Shown here piece after piece: positions 1-6,733 of a stretch of 11,102 nt of DNA. The DNA is from JAHJRN01 sp043805355 (lineage in GTDB: Bacteria; Patescibacteriota; Patescibacteriia; 2-12-FULL-60-25). Under the pieces are notes generated by a model that did not search any database, was not told the DNA's origin, and saw only the letters and a list, made by a program, of their open reading frames with translations. The stretch's first letter is position 1. Every line of letters begins with the position of its first letter. The position numbers were made by a program, and so were the translations under genes. The stretch is from contig JAZDIB010000020.1 in NCBI GenBank assembly GCA_043805355.1, positions 1 to 11,102 on the forward strand, in the 5' to 3' direction.

Positions 1-51
1 TATGTCCACCGCCCCTCTCAACTATCGCGCGGTCGCGCCCAGTACCTATCC

Positions 52-81
52 TGGACGTTATGCGGATTCTGGATGTATATT
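52..81 (+). promoter_or_regulatory. Putative promoter of the hicB-like operon
   Basis: A -35-like TGGACG (52-57) is followed after 18 bases by a -10-like TATATT (76-81, five of six consensus bases). The -10 ends six bases before an ATG at 88, so transcription would begin at or next to that start codon. No Shine-Dalgarno precedes it. The upstream ATG at 73 would overlap the -10, which is the reason for preferring 88. This is inferred from motif and spacing only. Confidence 0.45.
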
Positions 82-87
82 CATACC

Positions 88-453
88 ATGAAGAATACCA
101 AGTTTTGTGGTGGCGTCACTCTGTTCATCTATCCCGTGAAGAGCCGGTATATTGGGGTGTGTCTTGAGCTCGACTTGATTGATGAGGACACGGATAGAGA
201 TATCTTGGCCGAACGTATGAAGCGGCGTGTGCAGTCATATATCGCGTATATCCAGAAGAAGGAATATCACGACACTCTCCTGAATCGTCCTGCGCCGAAG
301 AAGTATTGGGACAAGTTCTATCAGTTCCTCACGATCATGCGGGAAGAAGAGAAGTGGTCGCGTGACGTGACTTCCACAGGAGAATCCCGTCGTCCTTCGA
401 AAGCGAATGATTTCGTCGTGTCACGTGAGAGTATCGTCTGCGAACCGGCGTGA
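88..453 (+). CDS. HicB-like antitoxin-type protein
   Basis: Small protein of 121 aa from ATG 88 (126 aa from ATG 73). The N-terminal 60 residues look like the HicB partial RNase H fold: a beta strand (VTLFIYPV), a turn, a strand with an acidic loop (YIGVCLELDLIDED), then an amphipathic helix (ILAERMKRRVQSYIAYI). In HicBA systems, HicB blocks the HicA mRNA interferase and often represses its own operon through a C-terminal DNA-binding domain. Here the C-terminal 50 residues are charged and show no obvious ribbon-helix-helix or HTH, so autoregulation is doubtful. The next gene, three bases downstream, looks like HicA, and that pairing is the main support. Base composition is near 48% GC, below its neighbours, which may reflect transfer. 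The family call is by fold pattern, not strong identity. Confidence 0.55.
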   Translation: MKNTKFCGGVTLFIYPVKSRYIGVCLELDLIDEDTDRDILAERMKRRVQSYIAYIQKKEYHDTLLNRPAPKKYWDKFYQFLTIMREEEKWSRDVTSTGESRRPSKANDFVVSRESIVCEPA

Positions 454-456
454 CAT

Positions 457-687
457 ATGACGGCTCGGCTGGTCCCGTTGCATCCCCGAAAAATCGAGAA
501 GAAGCTCCTGAGCATCGGATTCGTCCTCGATGCGGTCGACGGGAACATCAGGTATTTCGTGCGTTGGAAGGGTGGGGTCGCCTTTGTCGTACAGGTCCAT
601 TTTCATCCCGAAGAGAAGGGGTTGGATGTCATCAGGTCGATTCTTCGGACCGGAGGCATCTCGCGTGACGAATGGCTGAACACATGA
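457..687 (+). CDS. HicA-like toxin-family protein, catalytic His absent
   Basis: 76 aa, in the HicA size range. The pattern is that of the HicA dsRBD-like fold: an N-terminal helix ending in a GF turn (KIEKKLLSIGFV), two strands (IRYFVRW, AFVVQVHFH), then the family-like C-terminal helix (DVIRSILRTGGISRDEW), which matches the usual 'lrsILrqaGIs.eeF' ending. HicA proteins are ribosome-independent mRNA interferases that use a His in a G-S-H segment. The equivalent stretch here reads GNIRYF (residues 29-34) with no His. H48 and H50 lie in the second strand, where many HicAs have a V-P-x-H. The protein may therefore be inactive, use another residue, or only bind RNA. The start codon lies three bases after the hicB-like stop with no Shine-Dalgarno, implying coupled translation; the stop overlaps the next ATG. 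Confidence 0.6.
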   Translation: MTARLVPLHPRKIEKKLLSIGFVLDAVDGNIRYFVRWKGGVAFVVQVHFHPEEKGLDVIRSILRTGGISRDEWLNT

Positions 688-1286
688 TCCGTCACGTCCT
701 TGTCATCCACGGTGGCAACGTCTCGCGAGATGCCGACGAATATCTCGCCGACCTCAAAGCGCAGACCGTCACGCTCGACGATTTGCGAAAGACGGGATGG
801 AAATCGTCGCTCGGGGCGGCGCTCGGTCCCGGGTTCGAGGTGTTCCTGCCGAGGATGCCGAAGGGGGATGACGCGAAATACCTCGAGTGGAAGATCTATT
901 TCGGCAAGCTCCTCCCGCTCGTTGACCCGGGTGCCATCCTCATCGGACATTCGCTCGGTGGCGTCTTCCTGGCGAAATACCTCTCGGAAGAGAAGGTCCC
1001 GAAGCATATCGCGGCGACGTTCCTCATCGCGGCGCCGTATTGGCCGTCAGGCGACGAGCCGACCGGCGGGTTCGACCTGCCGTCGAGCCTCGAGAAGCTC
1101 GCGAAGCAAGGCGGGGAGATGTTCCTCCACCACAGCAAGGACGATCCGGTCGTCCCGTTCGCGGACATGGAAAGATACCGGAAAGCGCTTCCGCACGCGC
1201 ACGTCCGCATCGCCTCGGATCGCGGACACTACAATACCCCGGTCTTTCCGGAGCTCATCGACGATCTGAGGGGGTTCGAAGCGTGA
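684..1286 (+). CDS. RBBP9/YdeN-family alpha/beta serine hydrolase
   Basis: 200 aa, full length for the small RBBP9/YdeN group of alpha/beta hydrolases. Visible elements are the first strand with oxyanion-type turn (VLVIHGG, residues 5-11), the nucleophile elbow GHSLGG with Ser90, the acid in SKDDPVVP (Asp154 likely), and the catalytic His182 in DRGHYN. No signal peptide or membrane segment is seen, so it is cytosolic. The substrate is unknown; family members are esterases or peptidase-like serine hydrolases. I chose ATG 684 because it gives an ATGA overlap with the upstream stop and places the first beta strand at the N terminus; ATG 672 is possible and adds four residues. It is the third gene of the hicB-hicA-like operon, which raises the question of whether it belongs functionally to that pair. 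It converges on tdk with nine bases between stops. Confidence 0.85.
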   Translation: MIRHVLVIHGGNVSRDADEYLADLKAQTVTLDDLRKTGWKSSLGAALGPGFEVFLPRMPKGDDAKYLEWKIYFGKLLPLVDPGAILIGHSLGGVFLAKYLSEEKVPKHIAATFLIAAPYWPSGDEPTGGFDLPSSLEKLAKQGGEMFLHHSKDDPVVPFADMERYRKALPHAHVRIASDRGHYNTPVFPELIDDLRGFEA

Positions 1287-1295
1287 GACGGTCGG

Positions 1296-1841
1296 TCACT
1301 TCCTCACGAAACACGTCCGACAGACGGCTTTATAGGAATAGGTCCCGTCATCCGGCAGGCAGGGTGGGACGTCGCGACCGACGGGTTCGCCGTTGTGGAG
1401 GACCTGCGTGTAGATGGCGTCGAGGCTGCGGCAGTCCTCGCAGGCGGCGCGCTTGTAGCGGACCTCGTCGGGTCCGAGCTCGATGAGGCGTTTGATGATC
1501 AGGAAGAGTTCGCCCCACGGGTCGGTGTCCAAGGCGCAGATGACGACGCGCGTACCTTCCTTCAGGAGCTGTTCGACCACGTCCGCCTCCTCGGGCGCGA
1601 ACATATGGCCCTCGTCCACGCCGATGGCGAAATATCCTTTGCCGAGCGCTTCCTTCAGGGACGTGACTTTCTGCGCGTCGTGCTTGATGCCGTTTCGCGT
1701 GTGGATCTGCTCGTCGCGGACGTTCCGGACCGGCTGGAAGAGCGCGAACGGGCGGTCGGTGTAGGCGTACGGCGCGAACGTGCTGATGAGGTCCATGGAC
1801 TTACCGCTTTTCATGGGACCGAGGATGAGGGTGAGCTTCAT
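1296..1841 (-). CDS. tdk: Thymidine kinase (TK1-like, type II)
   Basis: 181 aa. Transfers the ATP gamma phosphate to thymidine to give dTMP in pyrimidine salvage; cytosolic and usually tetrameric. The P-loop is GPMKSGKS (residues 8-15). The Walker B and catalytic Glu lie in VDEGHMF (D76, E77), which differs from the usual DEGQFF/DEAQFF. The TK1-type QPVR...IHTRNG segment (36-51) contains the conserved Arg49. Structural zinc is held by C134/C137 and C174/C177 (CEDC and CRTC), and the lasso loop precedes the final pair with its Y-x-x-x-C-R-x-C ending. All key parts are present, so it should be active. The start at 1841 puts the beta1-P-loop right at the N terminus; an upstream in-frame ATG at 1880 would place the gene start before its own promoter. 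It is a monocistronic minus-strand unit, divergent from the 1942 gene. Confidence 0.95.
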   Translation of the reverse strand: MKLTLILGPMKSGKSMDLISTFAPYAYTDRPFALFQPVRNVRDEQIHTRNGIKHDAQKVTSLKEALGKGYFAIGVDEGHMFAPEEADVVEQLLKEGTRVVICALDTDPWGELFLIIKRLIELGPDEVRYKRAACEDCRSLDAIYTQVLHNGEPVGRDVPPCLPDDGTYSYKAVCRTCFVRK

Positions 1842-1851
1842 ACGCGAGGCA

Positions 1852-1880
1852 AGTATAGGTGCCGCACGGGGGAGGGGCAA
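1852..1880 (-). promoter_or_regulatory. Promoter of tdk, short-leader type
   Basis: Read on the minus strand: TTGCCC (1880-1875), a 17-base spacer, then TATACT (1857-1852). The -10 ends ten bases before the tdk ATG at 1841, so the predicted leader is only about four bases. No Shine-Dalgarno is possible in that space. The box quality and exact 17-base spacing support it; there is no experimental evidence. Confidence 0.6.
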
Positions 1881-1903
1881 GGCATCCGGGGATGCGTATC
1901 GCG

Positions 1904-1932
1904 TTGACGAGGCGGCTTGTATGGCGTATCTT
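1904..1932 (+). promoter_or_regulatory. Promoter of the 139-aa gene, short-leader type
   Basis: TTGACG (1904-1909), a 17-base spacer, and TATCTT (1927-1932), nine bases before the ATG at 1942. It is divergent from the tdk promoter in the same 100-base gap. The predicted start point lies about three bases before the ATG. This placement excludes the in-frame ATG at 1921, which would fall inside the spacer. Confidence 0.55.
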
Positions 1933-1941
1933 CACAGTCCT

Positions 1942-2361
1942 ATGGATACGGAATTCTTCTCGCTCCAGCTCACGCGCGATGAGCTGCTCGAGATGCACGC
2001 CGCCATGGCGCAACGCCTCATGCTCGAGGACATGGTCCGCGACGAGAAGGGGCTTGAACCCGTGGCGCGGCATCCGCTCATGGAGCGTATCGACGACTTG
2101 CTCGCGATGACGGACAAGGAAGAGGAGGCCGTCGGCCAGCGCATCGACGACGAGCTCTGGGAGTACGCGTGGTTCGCGTTCACGGACGAGTGGGCCTGGT
2201 TCCGCGCGTCGCAGGCCGTGGAACAGGAGACGAAAGGGGATACGGCCATCAAGCCGAAGGAGATTCGGAAGCGCATCGAGGATCGGTATCGCAAGGAGTT
2301 CGATCGCTACGTGAAGGAGCTCGAGATGGGCGGAGGAGGTAAGGGGAAAAGCGTCACTTGA
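1942..2361 (+). CDS. Small helical protein of unknown function
   Basis: 139 aa, function not recognised. The N terminus (FFSLQLTRDELLEMHAAMAQRL) resembles many small bacterial proteins that begin with a short beta strand then an LTRDEL-type helix. The rest is predicted mostly helical and highly charged. An aromatic patch with five Trp (about residues 73-87, ELWEYAWFAF...WAWF) suggests a packed core or protein-binding surface. The tail (residues 102-129) is a long basic/acidic helix ending in a Gly/Lys-rich stretch. There is no signal peptide, membrane segment or Cys. The ATG at 1942 is preferred over 1921 because of the promoter position. Its stop overlaps by eight bases the stop end of the convergent minus-strand membrane protein gene. 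Confidence 0.8.
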   Translation: MDTEFFSLQLTRDELLEMHAAMAQRLMLEDMVRDEKGLEPVARHPLMERIDDLLAMTDKEEEAVGQRIDDELWEYAWFAFTDEWAWFRASQAVEQETKGDTAIKPKEIRKRIEDRYRKEFDRYVKELEMGGGGKGKSVT

Positions 2362-2602
2362 CGATGACGTCCTTGATTTCCGTCGCGGTGAACCCGTCTT
2401 GGACGGCTCCGGACGGCATCGCGGTGCCCCACGCCGGCATGGACCGGCTCATGACGAAGGCGACGATGGAATAGCCCACGAGGAACAAGGCCGCGGCCCA
2501 GAGGATGCCGCTGCCGGCCTCGGTGATCTCCGGAAGCATCCGATAGAGGAGATACGCGACGCCCAGGACGAGGAAGGAAATGATGATGGGCCAGACGGTC
2601 AT
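2354..2602 (-). CDS. Small two-helix membrane protein, unknown
   Basis: 82 aa. There are two clear hydrophobic helices: residues about 3-20 (VWPIIISFLVLGVAYLLY) and about 33-51 (ILWAAALFLVGYSIVAFVM), joined by a short loop with charged residues. The last 30 residues form a polar tail. Function is not recognised and no enzymatic motif is visible; it is likely an integral inner-membrane protein. It is convergent with, and overlaps by eight bases, the 1942 gene, and is divergent from the 523-aa membrane protein gene with a 70-base gap. Reading-frame integrity, hydrophobic pattern and an upstream promoter-like sequence support it being real. Confidence 0.75.
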   Translation of the reverse strand: MTVWPIIISFLVLGVAYLLYRMLPEITEAGSGILWAAALFLVGYSIVAFVMSRSMPAWGTAMPSGAVQDGFTATEIKDVIVK

Positions 2603-2609
2603 GGAGTCG

Positions 2610-2639
2610 AGGGTACATCAGGGGGCCGTATCTAGCCAA
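2610..2639 (-). promoter_or_regulatory. Putative promoter of the two-helix membrane protein
   Basis: On the minus strand TTGGCT (2639-2634), an 18-base spacer, and TACCCT (2615-2610), seven bases before the ATG at 2602. The same -10 sequence at the same distance to ATG occurs before the helicase gene at 8908. The -10 has only three of six consensus bases, so the call rests mainly on this parallel. Confidence 0.4.
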
Positions 2640-2660
2640 GATAGGGGAAATCAGGTAGGG

Positions 2661-2666
2661 TAGAAT
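2661..2666 (+). promoter_or_regulatory. Putative -10 box before the 523-aa gene
   Basis: TAGAAT matches the -10 consensus at five of six bases and ends six bases before the ATG at 2673, which would make a leaderless mRNA. I see no good -35 at 16-18 bases upstream, so the promoter may be weak or activator-dependent. Confidence 0.4.
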
Positions 2667-2672
2667 CTGGAT

Positions 2673-4244
2673 ATGGACGTCTTTTCGAGCGAAAACGTCA
2701 ATAGGATGCTGGAGGCTCTGAAGCCTGTCCCACCCCTCGTGGGGCTTGAAGGCGCCCGCATCACCGTGAACGAAGCTGTCAGCCGCTTCGCCTTTTTGTA
2801 CGAACGCATCCGGAACGCCGTGGACTACAAGGATGAGCATCTCATCCGCAAATCCGCGATCATGCGTATCCTGAAGCGTCAGCTGATGCTTGAGAACGAC
2901 CCGGAGGTCATCGCGGACCACCTCATCCGCGAGCTCATCGCCGCGCGATACCTCCCGAACGCCATCCTGCCCGAGTCGCTGGTGGGGGACGTGACAAGGC
3001 TCGTAAGGAAGTTTATGGCCGTCGCCAAGGTGAACGCCGGAGGCGAGCGGCATACGGCGTGGGTCCGCGAGCTCATTGCGGTCGAGATCGAACAGACGGT
3101 CGTGGACAGCACGCAGGAAAAAGCGCTCGTGACATTCCTGTATGAACGCCTCGCGGACAGCATCCGCGTGCGCGGAGCGGAGATGGACGAGACGGAGCGT
3201 CGGCTGCAGGTCTACGTCGCGTGCTACCGGTCTCTCGTGAAGGCCGACGATGCGGTGCTGGGCTACATGCTCCTCCGCGCGTACCTGCCCGAATGGGTGC
3301 GGTCCGAGGAATGGCTCGGAGACCCGAGGCCTATCGCAGAGCGCCTCGTCGCGGTCGAGCGCCGCATCCGGAGCCGTCTCACGCACCGCCTAGCCCAGAA
3401 GTTCCAGCGCGCCGTGAAGCCGTGGGCCGTCTCGCTCGCCATCCTGCGAGATACGTTCAAGGAGAAGCCGGAAGAGGCGATGGCCCTGCTCGAGAAGCCG
3501 GAGGCCCTGGATAACCGGATCGCACGTACGGCCGAGGCGCGATACACCCGCGCACGGACACGCCTCCGACGGGGGACGGTCCGCGCCACGCTCTACTTGT
3601 TCGTGACGAAGATGCTGTTGGCGCTCGTCCTTGAGGTGCCTATCGAGTGGTTCATGTATCAGAAGGTGGACATGTTCACGCTCGCCATCAACCTTCTGTT
3701 TCCGCCGACGCTCATGTTCTTCGTAGGGCTGCTCATCCGCGTCCCAGGCGAGGCGCCTACCGCGCGCCTCGTGTCCGGCGCGCATGAGCTGCTTGTCGAG
3801 GAGCCGATTGCGGTCCGCGAGGTCCGTGTGCCCAAGGCGCGGCTCGGCCTGTCCGGCTTCTTGTTCACCGTAGCGTACGCCGTGACGTTCCTCATCACCT
3901 TCGGGCTCATCGCGCTCATGCTCTCGGCCCTCGACTTCATCTGGATCTCGGCCGCCATCTTCGTGTTCTTCCTCTGCGTGGTCAGCTTCTTCGGCTTCCG
4001 GCTCCGTCTCACGGCACGCGAGTTCATCGTGGTCGAGGGAAAACAGGGGATTCTCGCCGCGACCCTGGACTTCCTGTCCCTGCCTATCCTGCGGGCCGGG
4101 CAGTGGCTCTCGCGCAGCATCAACCGCATCAACGTCTTCCTCTTCATCTTCGACTTCCTGTTCGAGGCGCCGTTCAAGATGTTCCTGACGGTGCTTGAGG
4201 AATGGTTCGCGTTCATGAAGGAAAAACGCGAGGAATTGCAATGA
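2673..4244 (+). CDS. 523-aa integral membrane protein, unknown
   Basis: Not recognised. The first 300 residues are soluble, helical and rich in Arg/Glu, with repeated helix patterns such as HLIRELIAARYL and WVRELIAVEIE. Then come four hydrophobic segments at about 305-327 (ATLYLFVTKMLLALVLEVPI), 337-357 (two short helices with a PP break), 394-418 (LSGFLFTVAYAVTFLITFG) and 422-442 (FIWISAAIFVFFLCVVSFFG). The C-terminal 80 residues include an amphipathic, Phe-rich region (NVFLFIFDFLFEAPF) that could lie on the membrane. There is no signal peptide, so the N-terminal domain is probably cytoplasmic. The start follows a TAGAAT box directly. The stop is three bases before tgt, so the two are almost certainly one transcript. 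No catalytic motif is visible; a scaffold or transporter-like role cannot be told apart. Confidence 0.85.
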   Translation: MDVFSSENVNRMLEALKPVPPLVGLEGARITVNEAVSRFAFLYERIRNAVDYKDEHLIRKSAIMRILKRQLMLENDPEVIADHLIRELIAARYLPNAILPESLVGDVTRLVRKFMAVAKVNAGGERHTAWVRELIAVEIEQTVVDSTQEKALVTFLYERLADSIRVRGAEMDETERRLQVYVACYRSLVKADDAVLGYMLLRAYLPEWVRSEEWLGDPRPIAERLVAVERRIRSRLTHRLAQKFQRAVKPWAVSLAILRDTFKEKPEEAMALLEKPEALDNRIARTAEARYTRARTRLRRGTVRATLYLFVTKMLLALVLEVPIEWFMYQKVDMFTLAINLLFPPTLMFFVGLLIRVPGEAPTARLVSGAHELLVEEPIAVREVRVPKARLGLSGFLFTVAYAVTFLITFGLIALMLSALDFIWISAAIFVFFLCVVSFFGFRLRLTAREFIVVEGKQGILAATLDFLSLPILRAGQWLSRSINRINVFLFIFDFLFEAPFKMFLTVLEEWFAFMKEKREELQ

Positions 4245-4247
4245 GTC

Positions 4248-5372
4248 ATGTTTAAGCTCAACGCGACATCCGCCGTCTCTTCCGCGCGGCTCGGGGTCCT
4301 TCAGACGCCGCACGGCGACCTCGCGACGCCGTTCTTCATGCCCATCGCGACCAAGGCCTCTGTCAAGACGTTGTCGACGTTCGACATCGAGCGCCTGGGG
4401 AGCCCCATCCTCCTTTCGAACACGTATCACCTCTATCTCCGTCCCGGGACCGACGTGCTCGCACGCGTCGGGGGCCTGCATCGGTTCATGTCATGGGACG
4501 GCGCGTTGCTGACGGATTCCGGAGGATATCAGGTTTTTTCGCTTGCGAAGATGCGGAAGATCACGGAAGAAGGTGCGACGTTCGCGTCACATATCGATGG
4601 CTCGCGTCATCTCCTGACGCCGGAGTCGTCCATCGACATCCAGCAGGTCATCGGCAGCGACATCGTCATGGTCTTGGACGAGTGCACGCCGCCGGACTCG
4701 TCGGTCGAATACCTGAAGGACTCCGTGGATCGGACGACGCGGTGGGCAAGACGGTCAAAGGAGGCCTTCGAAGCCGGGCGTGAGGCGTCGAACAACAAAG
4801 GTGCTCAACTGTTCGGCATCGTCCAAGGCGGCACGGACGACGCGCTCCGGTCCGCGCATGCCGCCGACCTCGTCGGTATCGGGTTCGACGGATACGCCAT
4901 CGGCGGCCTGTCCGTGGGGGAGCCGTTCGAAGAGGCCTTGCGTGTCGTTTCCACGCTCCATCAGGCGCTTCCTGCCGATACGCCGCGGTACTTCATGGGA
5001 GGCGCGAAGCCGCACGAGATCGTCGAATACGTGCGCCGCGGCGTGGACATGTTCGACTGCGTCCTGCCCACGCGGAACGCGCGGCACGGCCAGCTCTTCC
5101 GGTTCCTGCATGGCGACGTCTCGAAGCCGGATTTCTACGAGACCATCCAGATCACGAACGAGCGGTACAAGGACGACGACCGGCCGCTCTGCGACGCGTC
5201 CACGGACGACCCGGTCACGTTGGAACTTTCCCGGTATTCCTTCGCCTATCTCCGCCATCTGTTCACGGTCGAGGAAGTGCTCGGTCAGCGCCTCGCGACC
5301 CTCGTGAACCTGCGTTTCTACCTCGAGCTGATGACCCGCATCCGCGAGGCCATCCGCGACGGGCGACTGTGA
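4248..5372 (+). CDS. tgt: Queuine/preQ1 tRNA-guanine transglycosylase lacking the zinc site
   Basis: 374 aa, normal length for bacterial Tgt, the TIM-barrel enzyme that swaps guanine-34 of GUN-anticodon tRNAs (Asp, Asn, His, Tyr) for preQ1. The catalytic parts are intact: general base D90 in DSGGYQVFS, HIDGS, nucleophile D267 in VDMFDCVLPTRNAR, and the base pocket D144-E-C, Q193 in GIVQGG and GGL (219-221). Cys146 and Val223 match the bacterial preQ1-type pocket rather than the eukaryotic queuine type. Oddly, the C-terminal zinc site C-x-C-x2-C...H is gone: the segment after RPL reads CDASTDDPVTLELSRYSFAYL with one Cys (C315), and the zinc His in the usual 'LTLHN' is Val353 in ATLVN. The start lies three bases after the membrane gene's stop; AGGA at 4231 is too distant to be a good ribosome site, so coupling is likely. 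No other queuosine gene is in the window. Confidence 0.95.
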   Translation: MFKLNATSAVSSARLGVLQTPHGDLATPFFMPIATKASVKTLSTFDIERLGSPILLSNTYHLYLRPGTDVLARVGGLHRFMSWDGALLTDSGGYQVFSLAKMRKITEEGATFASHIDGSRHLLTPESSIDIQQVIGSDIVMVLDECTPPDSSVEYLKDSVDRTTRWARRSKEAFEAGREASNNKGAQLFGIVQGGTDDALRSAHAADLVGIGFDGYAIGGLSVGEPFEEALRVVSTLHQALPADTPRYFMGGAKPHEIVEYVRRGVDMFDCVLPTRNARHGQLFRFLHGDVSKPDFYETIQITNERYKDDDRPLCDASTDDPVTLELSRYSFAYLRHLFTVEEVLGQRLATLVNLRFYLELMTRIREAIRDGRL

Positions 5373-5382
5373 CGCGTGGGCG

Positions 5383-5411
5383 TTGACGTCCCGCGAAAAA
5401 CGTCATATGCT
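5383..5411 (+). promoter_or_regulatory. Promoter of the 417-aa gene with inverted repeat
   Basis: TTGACG (5383-5388), a 17-base spacer, and TATGCT (5406-5411), giving a start near 5418 and a leader of about 54 bases. The perfect inverted repeat TGACGT (5384-5389) / ACGTCA (5400-5405) overlaps the -35 and abuts the -10, as a repressor operator would. Six-base arms can arise by chance, so the operator reading is tentative. Confidence 0.55.
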
Positions 5412-5419
5412 CCGGCCCT

Positions 5420-5466
5420 CCCGCACCGTGCGGGCCGTTCGTCCTTTCCACCTGGAACCGTGAGGT
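5420..5466 (+). promoter_or_regulatory. Structured leader and Shine-Dalgarno of the 417-aa gene
   Basis: The predicted mRNA starts near 5418 and immediately forms a stem-loop, CCCGCA (5420-5425) with TGCGGG (5429-5434) around a CCG loop. A smaller hairpin follows, TTCC (5446-5449) with GGAA (5454-5457), then a Shine-Dalgarno-like GAGGT (5462-5466), five bases before the ATG at 5472. The 5' stem may protect the message from degradation. No known riboswitch class is recognised. Confidence 0.45.
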
Positions 5467-5471
5467 ACGCC

Positions 5472-6725
5472 ATGAAGACGGAAGCATTCTGCGCGACGTT
5501 GCCGAAGACCGTCGAGGACGTGACGTTTCTCGATAAGAACGCGTTCACGCTCGCCCTCCGTGAGTTCCTCCGCAAGAACGAGGAGGCAAGCCGTCGGTTC
5601 GTCCGTGATTCCGCCAAGCGGGATGCCTGGTTCGTCTGCCGACGGTTCCGTCCGACGGCCGATCTTTGCATCGATGGCCGCGTCCAGGACTTCGGCCAGG
5701 CCATCGGCGTCCCGGTCGGGATCCTCGAGATGTTCCGTTCCAAGGGCAGCACGATCCGCCTCACGAACGCGGCCTACCGCGCCCGATGCGCCAAGTCCGT
5801 CCGTTCGGTGGCGGCGTCGCACGAAGGGGAGGATTTCGCCGAGATGCGCATGTTCACGGCGCATCATTCCGCCTCCCGTCCCGAGACCGCGTCCTGCGCG
5901 GCGTGGGAGCATCGGACGGACGACGCGCTTGCGGACGCGCAGGAGCGTTGCCACGAGCTCAACTTCGTCTGGCGTGGCCGCATGGTCGCGTTCCCGGTCC
6001 TCATCGACACGGACCTCGATGCCATCACGCTGTTCGGCCCCGGCGGGAATTTTCCCGTCGAACGTCTCGTGCGCCGTCTCCGCCAGGATGAGCCGCCGGA
6101 CACCAAAGCCATCGTCGATGCGCTGCATCAGGTCTTCCCCTCGAACTGGGAGCCCATCGCGCATCTGCCCAAGGCCGTCCGAGAGGAGTTCCACGTGGAG
6201 CTCGCGGAGCGGGTCAAGGCGAATGTCGCCTTCGTCCGCGACGTCATCGCATCCGAACGGCCGGTCGAGCTGCTCGAGCACAACGAACGCCTCATCTTCG
6301 TGGGGCGTCACGCGGACTGGATCGACGAGCACAACACCGTGTTCCTCATCGACGACACGGAAGGGGAGGAAGCGTTCGCCTCGTTTCGCATCGCGCTCAA
6401 GTACGTCGCGAAGAACGTGATCCTCGACGCCATCTTCGAACGGGAGTGCGACTGGAAGATCCCGGTCATCGTGAACATCCCGCATGACGGCGACGACGAT
6501 GCCCGCGACGCGGTGCTCCATGCGAGGACGCTCCGCGACCGGCTCCGCGAGACGATCGAACGGTGCGCCCTGGAATTGGTCGCCTTCCTGCGGGGTCCGC
6601 ACGGCATCGACCCGAAACAGCTGCCGGATTGGATGTTCCGGGAGATGTTCTCCATCCAGGAGCATGTCGAGATCGCGACCTGCACGAGCGAACGCGCGAC
6701 GCGTCTCTACGTCCCGTTCGCCTGA
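5472..6725 (+). CDS. 417-aa soluble protein of unknown function
   Basis: Not recognised. ATG 5472 is chosen because of the GAGGT five bases upstream and the promoter at 5383-5411; an in-frame GTG at 5376 lies before the promoter. The protein is soluble, acidic/basic mixed, with no signal peptide or membrane helix. It contains scattered Cys (five in the first 140 residues, including WFVCRRF, TADLCID and ASCAAW) that do not form a clear CxxC zinc site. Two alpha/beta-looking segments stand out: residues about 174-203 (AFPVLIDTDLDAITLFGPGGNFPVERLV) and about 275-325 (LIFVGRHADWIDEHNTVFLIDDTEGEEAF). An Asp run (HDGDDDARD) lies near residue 340. It is a single-gene unit between its own promoter and a strong terminator. 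There is no basis for a functional guess. Confidence 0.85.
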   Translation: MKTEAFCATLPKTVEDVTFLDKNAFTLALREFLRKNEEASRRFVRDSAKRDAWFVCRRFRPTADLCIDGRVQDFGQAIGVPVGILEMFRSKGSTIRLTNAAYRARCAKSVRSVAASHEGEDFAEMRMFTAHHSASRPETASCAAWEHRTDDALADAQERCHELNFVWRGRMVAFPVLIDTDLDAITLFGPGGNFPVERLVRRLRQDEPPDTKAIVDALHQVFPSNWEPIAHLPKAVREEFHVELAERVKANVAFVRDVIASERPVELLEHNERLIFVGRHADWIDEHNTVFLIDDTEGEEAFASFRIALKYVAKNVILDAIFERECDWKIPVIVNIPHDGDDDARDAVLHARTLRDRLRETIERCALELVAFLRGPHGIDPKQLPDWMFREMFSIQEHVEIATCTSERATRLYVPFA

Positions 6726-6733
6726 TCCCCTTG

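Noticed and set aside
672..683. An alternative hydrolase start at ATG 672
   Set aside because: It only adds MAEH before the first beta strand. The ATG at 684 gives the usual ATGA stop-start overlap. It cannot be fully excluded.
1780..1941. An upstream extension of the 139-aa gene to ATG 1780
   Set aside because: The extension runs antisense to the P-loop region of tdk and across both divergent promoters, and its translation lacks the character of the rest of the protein.
2307..4481. Two long minus-strand open frames (2307-3386 and 3390-4481)
   Set aside because: They cover the membrane protein and the start of tgt on the opposite strand. Their translations are rich in Arg, Glu, Asp and His without fold-like patterns, while the plus strand shows membrane helices and Tgt motifs.
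5373..5395. A possible terminator stem after tgt (CGC..GGG with CCC GCG)
   Set aside because: The stem has bulges and is followed by A residues, not T residues, on the plus strand. It overlaps the next promoter.
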